A stretch of DNA of 64,000 bases, taken from contig NC_084812.1 of assembly GCF_963583255.1 (NCBI RefSeq), positions 23,808,959 to 23,872,958 of the forward strand, written 5' to 3'. Of this stretch, positions 22,134 to 33,328 are shown in pieces. The notes below the pieces were generated by a model that was not told the origin of the DNA, did not search any database, and saw only the letters and a program-made list of their open reading frames with translations. Source of the DNA: Pyrus communis. Taxonomy: Eukaryota > Streptophyta > Magnoliopsida > Rosales > Rosaceae. Numbering within the stretch: the stretch's first letter is position 1; every line of letters begins with the position of its first letter. The position numbers and the translations under genes were made by a program.

Positions 22134-22332
22134 GGATTTGGATCCTCTCCTGAGCTAATGGAGAGGATCCTCCTCATCAATTATCCTGGGTCGTTGGATT
22201 TTTATCTGACGGCTACAATCATTATAACTTTAAAGGGATCCCCCTGTTTGTAACCGTTGGATAAAAATCCAACGGACCAGGATGATTGATGAGGAGGATC
22301 CTCTCCATTAGCTCAGGAGAGGATCCAAGTCC
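22134..22332. mobile_element. Mutator-like MITE, 199 bp
   Basis: A foldback with arms of roughly 90 bp: the left end reads GGATTTGGATCCTCTCCTGA and the right end, inverted, GGACTTGGATCCTCTCCTGA. TTTCAATGA flanks both sides (22125-22133, 22333-22341), a perfect 9-bp duplication. Non-coding. Confidence 0.9.
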
Positions 22333-22341
22333 TTTCAATGA

Positions 22342-24199
22342 AAAGGCTAACGGGCCCCACTCTGGAACGTCACATATGTTTTTAAATTACCCTTAAACAA
22401 TAACACACCACACCTCTACACACGAAACGACAACCCCCATGTTTTGTCCAACGTCAACGTAGAATCAACCTGTTCGGGCAGGAAATCTCGCTGGGAGGGT
22501 CCCTGGCTCGAGCACACAGCTCTCCGAAGAGTTGGCACTTTGGTTGATTGTTGGGCTCCGACTTGCCGAGATGTTGCAAGAGGAGGACAAAATTAGTTCT
22601 GAAAGGTGCTTTTGTGGGGCCATAGGTGTAAGCCTGGAGGCTCAAAATCAAAACTAACTAAGTGCTTAGGCGTGTCGCTGCCATCTTAGTATGACAGATG
22701 TAGAACAAATGTGTTTAAGCCGATTACTTGCGCCCCCAAGTTATTCTGACTTCTTGTTATCAAAGGATTGTTGTGGATGTGTTAAGTCTACATTAAGTTC
22801 TTTTCTATGCCTTGAGATCAAGGACCTTTGGTTGGTTATCTTGTATGCTTATAGGGTGAAGATCCAGATTTGACCAAGTCATCAGTTTAATTGACATTTA
22901 GTCTTCTTATGACAGTAAAACCACTAAGTAAAACAGATCTGAGAACTGATGAAACTTTGGTTAATCAAAGGATTGGAAATGACTTGAATATATACTGGGG
23001 AATACATCATAACACTAGATCAATTAACTTCAAGACAAAACAAAGAGAATCGGGCAAGATTTCACCTTGTCGGGCAAGGTTTAATCGTCTTGCGATCTCT
23101 TCTCTTTGTGGTTACAGGGGATTGAGTACAAAAGCAGGATGAATGGCGAACAAGTTTACACAAGAGAATAGATACTACAACATTTAGAAAAAGGTAGCAG
23201 AGCTTTTACACTAGACAAAAAATGTCTTTCTAAGGGGAGTCTAAGGCTAAAAAGGTACAGAATCTGGACAAAGCACAACTTTCTGGGTATTTGCTTAACG
23301 GAGAGGCAAATTGTATGTTTATTTGTTTGATTGGTTGAGTCTCTTTATCTCTAGGCCCTCTTCCTCCTTTTATAGGCGAATTAACCCGACTGTACTGTTT
23401 CTACTCTTGCCCGAAAGTAACTGAAGGGTAGTGAGTCATCAACATTTTTACATGTTCTACCATTCAGAAAGTGCTTTTACGCCGAGAGTAGGTGGGTTTC
23501 CATCAGTTGTCAATTCTCTTGTAAGCACCTAGCCTTTGCTTTAAATGGGGAGCCGTCATATTGTCTCGAGATGGGTATCTGAGCTTAACTTTGGGCCTCG
23601 GGCAAAATCTCCTTTATTGAGTTCTTTTTTTCTTCCTTCTCTTATTCTTTAACTCTCTCGATTGTTCCGGGAATCGGACCACCACCTTCTTGCCGGACAT
23701 CCTCGTCGCAGTCATCTCTTGTCGAGCTTTCTCATCGTGGTTTTGAGCAGCCGCTTCATGCAGTGGCGGCAGATGCTATAGCACTAGTCCCTAAGGCCGA
23801 GTCCAAATTGTGTCCCAAACTAGAAGAACAGCTCCCACCACCCGTGGCTGCGCTGCTCAAAATTGAACACGAAGAGGCCTGCAACTGCCTATCTCCACCG
23901 CCAACTCTCCATATCTGATTACTTCACCTTACATTAGCTTCACATCGATTAAATCCAATGAATACCCAAATCGAAAAAAAATTGAATTGCTAAAGAAATA
24001 AAATTGCAGAAGAAAAATGAAACAGCGAAAGTACTTTTGGAGGTCCATAGAGATGACGTCGAGTTTTGAACTGGCAGAGACACCACCCAATACTTGCTCG
24101 CCATTCAAATTCAATCCACCATAATAGAAAACCCCAAAATCAGTTACCCTAAGCCCTAAAACAACACAATTGACCCTAATTCCCAAATCAAAAACCCTA
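22342..24199. other. Unassigned intergenic DNA
   Basis: No frame with recognisable protein similarity. Parts (22440-22690, 22870-23560) have the texture of LTR retrotransposon remnants but no ends were found. Confidence 0.3.
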
Positions 24200-24411
24200 A
24201 TCCAACCGAATCCCCAAATTTTGATCCTAGGCCTTGAGATCGTCCTCGGAGATCTTCTCGTCGGGCTTGGTGGTGTCTACATGTCGTTGTTGGCACAATC
24301 GTCCTTGATCATATGCTTGATGGTCTGCGACTCCAGCGCCACTGCCTCCTCAACCTCGAATGACTCACCATTTGAGCTCTTGAGGGTGATCTTCTTCGAC
24401 GACGATGACAT
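24200..24411 (-). pseudogene. SKP1/ASK-like pseudogene fragment
   Basis: From the ATG at 24411 the minus strand reads [20 protein letters not shown], then an [19 protein letters not shown] stretch to about residue 42, the N-terminal half of plant SKP1, the adaptor of SCF ubiquitin ligases. It then jumps to a segment reading [18 protein letters not shown], which in SKP1 lies about 20 residues further on, in another frame. So an internal deletion of roughly 60 bp has also shifted the frame. The codon after DDLKA is TAG where SKP1 has Trp. The C-terminal half is absent. A dead gene copy; no function expected. Confidence 0.85.
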
Positions 24412-25112
24412 GGTTGGTGACGGTGATAACGATGGTTTCAACGATGACGCCGCTTTAAAAACCCGAAAGGGTTAGAGAGAGAGATTTGGTTTCTGGTTGT
24501 AGTGACTGGTGAGACTTGAGAGGGGTGACTGGTGAGATTGGGTTGTTGCTCTAGTCCTCGCAGTGCCACCAATCGTCGATTGGGTTGCCCACAAGGCATT
24601 AGCTTTGGAGAGAGACTGTGGGAGACAAAATCGAGTTCAAGGACTCGAGTGACAAAGTCGAGGTCCAGGACGAGGAAACCTAAAACTAACAGTGAGAGAT
24701 GATCTCTTCAAACTTGTCCGTCCATTTCAACTACAAACAGGCCGGTCCGGGTATCCACGGTTCCTATACTTTGGGAACCGACCCAAACCAAAAATTACAA
24801 AGGCCAGGCCCGCCCCGCCCCGCCCCGACCCGCGGTTCCTGTACCCGTTTGTCCACCCCTTCATGGAATGACATACAAAAATGAAAACCAAAAGTTAAAT
24901 AAACTTGCTTAAACCTGTTTTCATTTTTTTGCTTTTGGTTTTCATGTCGTGCATCACCCCATGTGCATTTTTTTTTGGCATCTTCCCACCTGCCTTGCTT
25001 TAAAAAGGTTAATTTAAAAGTCTAAAAGCAAGAACACTACCTAGTACCTGCAATTTGATCAATTTCCATTTGGAAACGCGTGAAAAGTGGGGAGGACTGG
25101 CTCAATTTTATG
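24412..25112. other. Intergenic DNA with CG-rich repeat and repeat copy
   Basis: About 24700-24870 is a GC-rich stretch of CCCCGCCCCG and CCGACCCG words ending in TTTGTCCACCCCTT, like a terminus of a hAT-type low-complexity element. About 24860-25070 repeats 21640-21830. No gene seen. Confidence 0.4.
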
Positions 25113-25295
25113 GTTGTGGGTAGGGGTGGGTTCAAAAAACCGAAAACCGAAAAAAACCGAAAACCAAACCGAACCGAGGCCGAAAAAAACCGAACCGAAA
25201 AAAAAACCGTACCGAAACTACAAAACCGAACCGAACCGAATTTGGTTGGTTCGGTTTCGGTTTTTGAGGCTCGGAAACCGAACCGAACCGAACCG

Positions 25296-25320
25296 ATATA
25301 TATATATATATATATATATA
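25296..25320. repeat. (TA)n microsatellite
   Basis: Simple AT dinucleotide run within the left subterminal part of the hAT-like element. Confidence 0.85.
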
Positions 25321-26156
25321 ATTTTTTTGAATATTTATAAATTGTTTAGTCATACAATCATAACAAAACAGAACCTATTGCCAAGTTGGTTTCAATGAAA
25401 CTTTACAAGCTGAAGGCATGGGTTCGAACCCTCATGCCTCCAGGATTTGTGAGGTTATTTTTAATTTTTTAATGTTTTTAACAAAACCCTTAAGCCTTAA
25501 CAAATAACAAAACCCTGCCCTGACTCCCTGTAACTAAAGCCGCCGTTGTAACCCTAACCCTTAAGCCTCTTCTCTCTCGTTCCCTACTTCCCTTCCGGCC
25601 TTCCCTGCCTTCAGTTCTTCTTCTTCAGTCTCGCGCAGCCTGAGGCCCTGAGCCAGTGAGCCTCATCTCTCTCTCGCTCTGTCTCTCTCAATCTCTCAAT
25701 CTCTCACACGGTCACACGACTCACACCTTGCCCTCGCCGCGAGCGCCAGTCTTTGATCTCGCCGTCAGCTTGTTCTTGCCGTGGCTATCATTAGGCCTCC
25801 AGGACATCATGCGGAACAAAACAAAGCTATGGGATTTTGTCTGTACAACAAAGGTATGACCTGCCTTGTAGTTATTCAGAAATTAGAACTTCACTTTTGA
25901 GCCTTGCAGTTTCCTTTTATTTTATTTTCTTATGAAACGTGGAATACTTGCAGTTTCCTTTTTTTTTAGCTGGGACAGGCCATTTCTGTTCTGGGTTTAA
26001 TCTGAAATTTTCTCATTTTTTTTTCTCTGAGCCCATTTTTTCCCTCACAAATTAGCTTCACATTTCCACACTTTCCCAATGAGTCTCTGATCCCACTTTC
26101 CTGCATTGGTTCTATAAACCTGGGCTCAATCCTCCCCAACCCACTTCCCTGTAAAG

Positions 26157-26910
26157 ATGAAGTCTTCAACTCGGCTGGACTCGGCTCTGTTCCAACTCAC
26201 CCCAACTCGGACCAGGTAATCCTTTTCTTCAAATCAAATGAGTCTTGAATGTTTTTTTATTTTTTATTTTTACAATAAAGGCTGGATTTGGCTTTTTTAT
26301 GCAATTGGTATAGTATTGGGTTATATGAAGTTATGAGCAATGTCTAAGTTAGAATTTTATTATTTTTTGGATGGTTATTCTTGTTGTTTTAGAATTGGAT
26401 CTTTTGGTGTTTTATTGGATATTTATGTTATGTGTCTGTTTTGTTATGTCATTGCATGTGTAAAAGTGTTTGATTATTTGGTACTCAATCTTTTCTGAGT
26501 TGCTTTGTTATTGTTCAGTTTGCATACCTTGATGAATTATAGTGTCTTAAATTCATTTGGAGCTACATTTAGTGGAAATGTGCAGATTTATTGATCGAGA
26601 AGCCGTATTTGTACTCGAATCTAAACAAGGAAAGATTTTGATGAAAATGCACTATTTGTTAGTTGTTGTCTGCTTTGTTTCTTGTTTATTATACGTAAAT
26701 GTGATTGTGAAAGTTTCGAAGATGCCATACTGTTCATCATTTTGATATTTTCTGCTCCTAAACCTTCGTCTTGATAGGTGCGATCTGGTTATATCCGCAA
26801 ATGGAATGACGGAGAAAATAGCTTCTGGTTTGTTGAATCCGTTTCTGTCCCACTTGAAGACTGCGCAAGAACAAATGGCCAAGGGTGGTTATTCAATTAT
26901 TCTTGAGCCT
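26157..26910 (+). pseudogene. COP1-interacting-protein (CIP7-related) N-terminal gene fragment
   Basis: Exon 1 (26157-26215) reads MKSSTRLDSALFQLTPTRT, with an Arg codon split by a GTAATC donor. After a 562-bp intron with an AG acceptor at 26776-26777, exon 2 (26778-26910) continues CDLVISANG, then KIASGLLNPFLSHLKTAQEQ and GGYSIILEP. This is the conserved N-terminus of the plant COP1-interacting-protein-related family, large proteins implicated in light signalling. The fragment encodes only about 64 residues of a protein normally of more than 1,000, then loses similarity. Intron retention shows a DNA-level copy, not a reverse-transcribed one. It sits wholly inside the hAT-like element; a leader-like pyrimidine-rich stretch precedes it. 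The exons are still open and splice-competent, so a short chimeric transcript is possible. Confidence 0.82.
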
Positions 26911-27285
26911 ATGTTTAACATAACAAAGTTGAAGTTAGATTCCATCATGTAGTGTTTTGTTAAGATGTGCTGCTTGGGATTCCTTTGTTCTTTTCTTGAA
27001 TTTAAGTTTCCTAACCCTCCTCCTTATTTTTCATTCCGCCTGGCCTCTTAATATGAATGTGAACTTTCATATTTCCTTTTTTTTTTTTTAATAATTTTGG
27101 AGGGAGAAAAAAAAAAAAAAAAAAAAAACCGAAAAAAACCGAAACCGAACCGAGAAAAACCGAAACGAAAAAAAACCGAACCGAAAAAAAATTGAACCAA
27201 ACCGAACCGAACCGAAATTTCGGTTCGGTTTCGGTTTTGAGAAAAAACCGAACCGATTAGAACCGAACCCAGCCCTAGTTGTGGG

Positions 27286-27602
27286 TCTCTTTCCCCAAAT
27301 TTATGTCTCCATTCTAAATTTTTTGACATCTTTCTCAACTTAATTTTTAGTTTGACAGTGTTAAGATTTAATTAAAATAAAGTAAAAACGGAAAATAAAG
27401 GAAAAAAAGTTAACAGGTACCCGCATTGGCTTGTAGGATACTGCAGAAGTGAAAGTGATGTAGGATATTGCACAAGTGAAAGTGAAGTATTTTGATTGGA
27501 CAGAAAGCAACTCAATTATCTACCAGTCAGTCTTAACTTGTTGAGTAGCCTGCAAATGGAAGAAGAACTATCCTGGGGAAATACAGGAAACCTTTTCCAA
27601 AG
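27286..27602 (+). promoter_or_regulatory. 5' flank of LRK10L copy 3
   Basis: About 315 bp between the hAT-like insertion and the kinase start, including a repeated TGTAGGATA(C/T)TGCA.AAGTGAAAGTGA motif (about 27434-27485). Presumed promoter; no element ends seen. Confidence 0.45.
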
Positions 27603-29752
27603 ATGACAATCTCTTTCTTCATCCTGTTGTTCACGGTAGGTCTCATGATTAACCTTGGAGCATGCCAAAATAAGTGCACAGAATCACGCTGCGGAGACGA
27701 TGGTCCGCCTATCCGATTCCCATTTCGACTCAGAGAGAAACAGCCAAGCCACTGTGGCTATCCTGGATTTGATTTATCCTGCGATCGAAGCAACAACACG
27801 GTGCTTGAGCTGCCAGTTTCCGTTAAGTTCTTCGTCATTAGTATCAACTACAAATCTCAGGTGATTCAAGTATCTGATCCAGATCATTGTGCTCCAAGAC
27901 ATCTTCCGAAACTTAATTTATCTTCCTCTGCTTTCATATTCCAAAGGCCGGACCTATATGACTATACCTTATTTAGTTGTTCACCAGCAAAAAGAGATCT
28001 ATATTATGATTCAATCCCTTGCCTTAGTGGGACTAGCCATCATATATATCCTATACCTTCACATAGTTTCGTTGACAGTCTTCCCCTTACATCTTGTACC
28101 AAGTTGTACAACTTTCCATTCAGTGTCCCATATGATATATTCGAACCAAATTATTTTCTTCGTTTGGAATGGTCCAAACCAACATGTAACAGATGTGAAA
28201 GGAGAGGTAAAGGATGTAGACTGAAGGCCAACAATCGCACCAACTCCGAAACTGAGTGCTTCAATGTAAGCAAGCAAAACGGTATGGCCTTTCATCCGCA
28301 TCATGTTTTTACTTAGCTTCTTCACATTTTTGAAGCATTAATCATGCAGTAGTTAGTCAGGCATCACCTCTTTGCTCCCGATGCTGAAGTTCCATAGATA
28401 AAAAATGTTCCTTTCGCAATCAAGAACTTGAGAATGTTCTGTAAACAAATATGCAATGATTTAATGATTTGGTACACATGAAGAACTAATGGAATCGAAT
28501 TCTTTCTACAGGAACCGCGAAAAAACTAGTTGTTACAGGTTCGTTCTATATGCATTCACCATGAAAGAATTTTTTTTTTTTTTCCATTTTCAATTTGGAA
28601 GTTAAGTGTAGAGGTTCTTAATTGAACTTAAAATATGCAGGTGCAGTCCTTGGTTCATTTTCACTTGTGCTGATACTTGTCGGACTCCATCGTGTATATA
28701 CTTTTGACCGAAAAGAAAAGGAGCGGCAAACCATGATCGAAGAATTTTTGGAAAACTACAGAGCTCTCAGGCCTACAAGGTACTCATATGCAGATATCAA
28801 GCGGATTACAAATAAATTTAGAGACAAGTTGGGACAGGGAACATTTGGAACAGTGTTCAAAGGAAAGCTTTCGAGTGAGATCTTTGTTGCTGTAAAGATG
28901 CTCAACAATTCCAAAGGAAATGGAGAAGAGTTTATCAATGAAGTGGGAACATTAGGTCGGATCCACCATATTAACGTGGTTCGCTTGGTTGGATATTGCG
29001 CTGATGGATTTAGGCGAGCCTTAGTTTATGAATTTGCACCAAACAGTTCACTGCAAAATTTCATTTCGTCAGCAGACAGCAAGAACCATTTCCTTGGTTG
29101 GGAGAAGCTGCAACATATTACACTCAGCATAGCCAAAGGAATTGAGTATCTTCACCACGGATGTGACCAACGAATCCTTCATTTCGATATCAAACCTCAC
29201 AATGTTCTATTAGATGACAACTTCAACCCAAAAATCTCTGATTTCGGTCTTGCCAAGTTGTGCTCCAAGGACCAAAGTGCAGTTTCCATGACAACTGCTA
29301 GGGGTACCATGGGATACATTGCACCGGAAGTGTTCTCAAGGAACTTTGGTACCGTGTCTTACAAGTCAGATGTTTATAGTTTTGGAATGTTGTTACTTGA
29401 AATGGTTGCAGGCAGGAAAAATGTTCAAGTCACAGTGGAGAATACAGGGCAAGTTTATTTCCCCGAATGGATCTATAATCTTCTAGAACAAGGGGATGAC
29501 ATACGCATCCACGTTGAGGAAGAGAATGATGCTAAAATTGCCACGAAACTTGCCATTGTGGGGCTATGGTGCATCCAGTGGTATCCAGTAGACCGTCCTT
29601 CGATGAAAGCTGTCGTTCAAATGTTGGAAGGAGAAGACAATGTAAAATTGCCTCCTAATCCTTTCTCCTCTGCCGCTTCAGCAAGAAACGATATCACTAT
29701 GCTTGCAAAACGCCATCGCCAAGAGTTACCAGTCATCTCCGAATTAGAATGA
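27603..29752 (+). CDS. LRK10L-type receptor-like kinase, copy 3, intact
   Basis: Three exons, 27603-28281, 28512-28538 and 28641-29752, join in frame to 605 residues. A signal peptide (residues 1-20, MTISFFILLFTVGLMINLGA) is followed by a GUB_WAK_bind ectodomain with conserved Cys (NKCTESRCGDDGPPIRFPF) and a WAK_assoc-like Cys cluster (CNRCERRGKGC) near residue 200. One membrane segment spans about 237-255. The kinase has GQGTFG, VAVK (Lys about 321), HFDIKPHN (about 416-423; Phe replaces the Arg of HRD, so non-RD), DFGLA (about 436) and APEVF. This is the family of wheat Lr10, linked to rust resistance and pattern-type signalling; the ligand is unknown. Exon 3 begins at the CAG acceptor, 28641; an in-frame ATG at 28622 is intronic. 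An AATAAA follows at 29806. Confidence 0.93.
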
Positions 29753-30039
29753 CTGGAAATGATTGATTATAATTGCTATTGTGCTGCAGCTTGTAATTCA
29801 TATTAAATAAATTAGAGTTCTGAGAATAAATTGATAAGAACATAAACTCAAATTTGGAGGTTAAACATATTCAAAAAAGCAGTATTGTGAGTGTAATACA
29901 TAATTAAACAAGAAAAAAGGTCATTTCATCTTGTTTTCTTCTGTTCTATCTCCTAGTTATGGCTGCATTCGGTTTTCTCTTACTTATACGTTGCATTCAT
30001 AGCCCGATTGCTTATATTGCGTACGAATTCATCCTAGTT
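29753..30039. other. 3' flank of copy 3
   Basis: Contains AATAAA at 29806-29811 and a stretch (29800-29865) that recurs at about 41612-41685 next to another flank copy, evidence that a copy-3-like gene once stood near 41 kb. Confidence 0.5.
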
Positions 30040-30780
30040 TACATTCGTTTTTGTATCTGTAAAACGAAAAAACTGTTCTGTAAAACTTTACCAAACAAGC
30101 CCTAATGCGTGCATGGATTACAGTTTATGCGAGTAAAACTAGACATTCATATTGGCCAAGCGATTACGAAGAAGGTTCACAATTATTGATCATGATCCTG
30201 TTGTAAAGTAGAGCACTTAACTCGCAACCACGATAAAGAATGGAGTATTCGACATCCACAGAAATAGCTTGCCTCGGTCCAATACGTTTACGTTAACTTG
30301 TGGTGAGGAGCAGATGATTGTGAACTTCATTGTCTACAGTGGAAGTAAGGAAAAGTAGAAGGAAATTAGCTCCCCATACCTTTCATATAATTTTGTGGGT
30401 TGAGTTTATTTGTCTAACTTGTAGAACACGATTTGGAAGTCTTTTGGATGCGGACAGAATTGAGGGCCATTGAACCTCCTCTTCAACTTTTAAACCTGTA
30501 CTACAATTTTTGGCATAATGGACTAGTTTGCTGTCGTCTGTTGTTTCGTAGAAGAGCAGATGATTGTCAATCACCCGTCAACTAGGACACACTCAGATGA
30601 CAGTTTCACAAGAAATTTGTCGTTTCATCACAAACTTTTTGAACAAGTTGGTTTTCGTCTTCCTAATGTTACCAGACGACAAGTTAAAGATTAAATCATT
30701 GTTCCTTGTACTACCAGACCATGACTTATAAATTAAAGTAAAAGTATACAAAGTCTGAAATTTAGTCCGCCTAGCATTAT
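30040..30780. repeat. Flank repeat A, second copy
   Basis: Shares long ordered stretches with 40.9-41.5, 44.9-45.4 and 51.2-51.8 kb, including GGAGTATTCGACATCCACA, GGTGAGGAGCAGATGATTG and AGTAAGGAAAAGTAGAAGG. No minus-strand kinase body lies to its left; copy 3 there is on the other strand. Confidence 0.75.
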
Positions 30781-31559
30781 TTGTTAGAGCAGTAATGTTT
30801 TTATTTAAATATTTAAATATATTTATGTTTTTTTTTTATTACCAATATTAAAAGTCAATTAATTTTGGCTTAAGGAGTTATCTCCCCTAAATATGAAACA
30901 TGCAATCGAACCATTTTATTTTCTTTTTCAGTTTGAATTGACTTACGTTTTGTCCCGTTGTGGTTTTTATCCGTTTTGATTTCAATTGCCATGATTCCTT
31001 GCGGTTTGGATTTCAATTGCTTTGATTCATTACAGATTGCAATCTCAACGTATTTTTTATTATAATATATATTTACACACACCAACATAAAAATACACAC
31101 ACACACAAGTTATGCGGATGGAAAGAGGCTAAGAGAGAGAAAAAAATAGTTTTACATATTAATTTAATAACAACATTTCGAAAGGGTGTAAGTTTGAAGG
31201 TTCTTCCATTGTGCAAGGAAGAACCTCATCAGAAGAAGAGGATTCTGGGTTGTTTTCCTGGGGACAACGTGGTGTTTGTGAACTGTTTGCAAACTTTGGG
31301 CAGAGCCGCTAAACGTCTTAAAGAGAGCGACTTAGTCCGCGACTCATCCCAAGAATCATTCACCACTCAAGGCTTCTACATTTTTCGGGTAATTTTGTTC
31401 CTTTCTATTTCAGTTTACAACAATCTAGTGGCTTTAATTTGTGTGTGTGTGTGTGTATATATATATTCACATAGATAAGACTATCAAGGATATTCTTGTA
31501 GCTAGATGTCCCACTCAACATAGAGTATAGACCTTACTAAGAGAAAAAAAAATCTCAAC
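30781..31559 (+). other. Intergenic DNA with an unidentified open frame
   Basis: A plus-strand frame at 31194-31478 encodes about 94 residues; its first part (KVLPLCKEEPHQKKRILGCF, then NVVFVNCLQTLGRAAKRL) has the balanced composition of a real exon up to about 31388, where a GGGTAATTT donor-like site occurs. I do not recognise the family. A GT/TA microsatellite at 31440-31465 ends the frame. It may be an exon fragment carried by a transposon. Confidence 0.3.
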
Positions 31560-33245
31560 CTAAAAACGCTTCAAGATGTCATGCTTCTTAGGGATGGACA
31601 TGGAATAATATTCCAAATTAAAATTAGCAAGACTTCACTCATATCACTTGTAACTTGTTATTACCCTTTGAACCTCTTTCTTGGGATCTCCAGTCTATAG
31701 GTTGGGTTGCTATCATAAATGACTCAATTTTCTAAGGGCTTTAGTCCCATCCTTTTCGAGGTTTTCCAAACCTTTTCTCACACTAGTTCTTTTGTCAAAA
31801 GATCAGCCAAGTTTCCCTCAGACCGTATATGATCCACTCTTATAGCTCAATTAGAGAGATAATCTCTTACAGTGTTATGCTTACGATGTATTTGTCACAT
31901 TTTCCCGTTATAATAACAGTTTTCCACTTTAGCTATTGTCGCTATGCTATCGCAATGGATCCAAATTGCTGGAATCGGTTTCTCCCATAAAGGGGTATCT
32001 GACAGTAGGTTTCTCAACCATCATGTTTCTTCGCTTGCCGTAGCTAGGTAAATTGAGCCAAAATAGTCTGTTTCTTCGACTTCCATGACACGGCCCCGCC
32101 ACCAATACTAAAAATATTTTCACTAATGGCTTTAGAGTCATCTGACAGGGTATTCCAATCAGAATCGCTGTAACCTTCTAGGACAGCAAGAAACTTCTCA
32201 TAGTGTAATCTGAAATTCATCGTCCTTTTAAGGTATCTCATAAGCCTCTCTATAGCATGCCAATGCTCTAAACTAGGTCTGTTAGTGAACTTGCATAAAA
32301 CTCTTAAGGCATAAGATATATTAGGCCTAGTGCAATCAGTAGCATAACGAAGACTACCAATAATGCTCGCATACTCAGATTGTTTAACACTGTCACCAAT
32401 GTTCTTGAACAATTTTACACTAGGATCATAAGGAGTACATGCTGGTTTACAATCAAAATAATTATATTTTCTTAAAAAAATTTCTATGTAGTGGGATTGA
32501 TCTAAAGAAAACCCATTTTTAGACCTAGTTATTTTCAAACCAAGTATTAGACTAGCTTCACACAAGTCTTTCATATCAAAATTAGCACATAATAAAGTTT
32601 TGACATTAATCACAACATGAATATTTGAACGAAAAATAAGTAGATCATCCACATATAGGCATATTATCGTGCATATATTATTTTTAGACTTATAATAGAT
32701 GCATTTGTCACTTTCATTTATTTTAAAACTATTCGAAGTAACCAAACTATCAAATTTTGCATGCCATTGTTTAATAGCCTATTTCAATCCATAAAGTGAC
32801 TTATCTAACTTGCAAACTTTATTTTCTTGTCTTGGAATTATAAAACCCTCTGGTTGATCCTTATATATTTCTTCCTCTAATTCACCATTTAAGAAAGTTG
32901 TTTTAACATCCATTTGGTGCACAACAAGATCATGAATAGAAGCTAAAGCAAACAATACACGAATAGATGTTATTCTAGTCACAGGTGAATAAGTATCAAA
33001 GAAATCAATATTTTCTCTTTGTCTATAGCCTTTAGCAACTAGTCAGGCTTTAAAATTTTCAACTGATCCGTCAGGTTTTAATTTTCTTTTAAGAATCCAT
33101 TTGCAACCTATTGTTTTGCAACCAGGTGGAAGATCCACCAAGTGCCAAGTTTGATTTGACTCCAGGGAGTCCATTTCATCATTTATAGCTTCTTGCCACA
33201 AATCTGCATCTAAAGAAGTTAAAACTTTTGAATTGTATTAGGATC
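31560..33245 (-). pseudogene. Ty1/copia polymerase remnant (reverse transcriptase and RNase H)
   Basis: Read from right to left: an RT start (WHLVDLPPGCKTIGCKWILK, about 33150-33090), the VHQMDVKTTFLNGELEEEIY block (about 32920-32860), YVDDLLIF (about 32660), and RNase H-side motifs (GSLRYATDCTRPNISYA, then SDSDWNTLSDDSKA) to about 32080. The C-terminal LADLLTKE block is near 31790. Stops and small shifts break the frame at several points, for example near 33044, 32780 and 32050. Gag, protease and integrase are missing and no LTRs were found, so this is a truncated, long-inactive copy. Confidence 0.9.
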
Positions 33246-33261
33246 TTCTTGTAAGTTATAT

Positions 33262-33328
33262 ACATGAAAATGGACCTGTAATGTCAAAACGGACCCATAA
33301 TGTCAAAATGGACCCATAATGTCAAAAC
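33262..33328. repeat. Three tandem ~19-bp units
   Basis: Units of the form GGACC(C/T)(A/G)TAATGTCAAAA occur three times in a row at the junction between the copia remnant and the following LTR fragment. Confidence 0.7.

Larger units (their letters stand above)
25121..27277. mobile_element. hAT-like element carrying a captured host gene fragment
   Basis: The 2,157-bp element begins TAGGGGTGGGTTC and ends GAACCCAGCCCTA, inverted repeats with one mismatch. GTTGTGGG lies directly outside both ends (25113-25120 and 27278-27285): a perfect 8-bp duplication, as made by hAT transposases. Both subterminal regions (25131-25300, 27127-27260) are packed with AACCGAA/TTCGGTT words, the kind of repeated subterminal motif hAT transposases bind. 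No transposase is seen, so it is non-autonomous. The interior holds leader-like, exon-like and intron-like sequence, including the COP1-interacting-protein fragment annotated separately. Confidence 0.88.

Noticed and set aside
25087..25398. Charged Lys/Asn/Thr-rich open frames on both strands (also 27048-27338)
   Set aside because: They translate the AACCGAA repeat of the hAT-like subterminal regions.
28622..28640. Start codon for a separate cytoplasmic kinase at 28622
   Set aside because: This ATG lies in the intron just before the CAG acceptor; the upstream ectodomain exons splice in frame.
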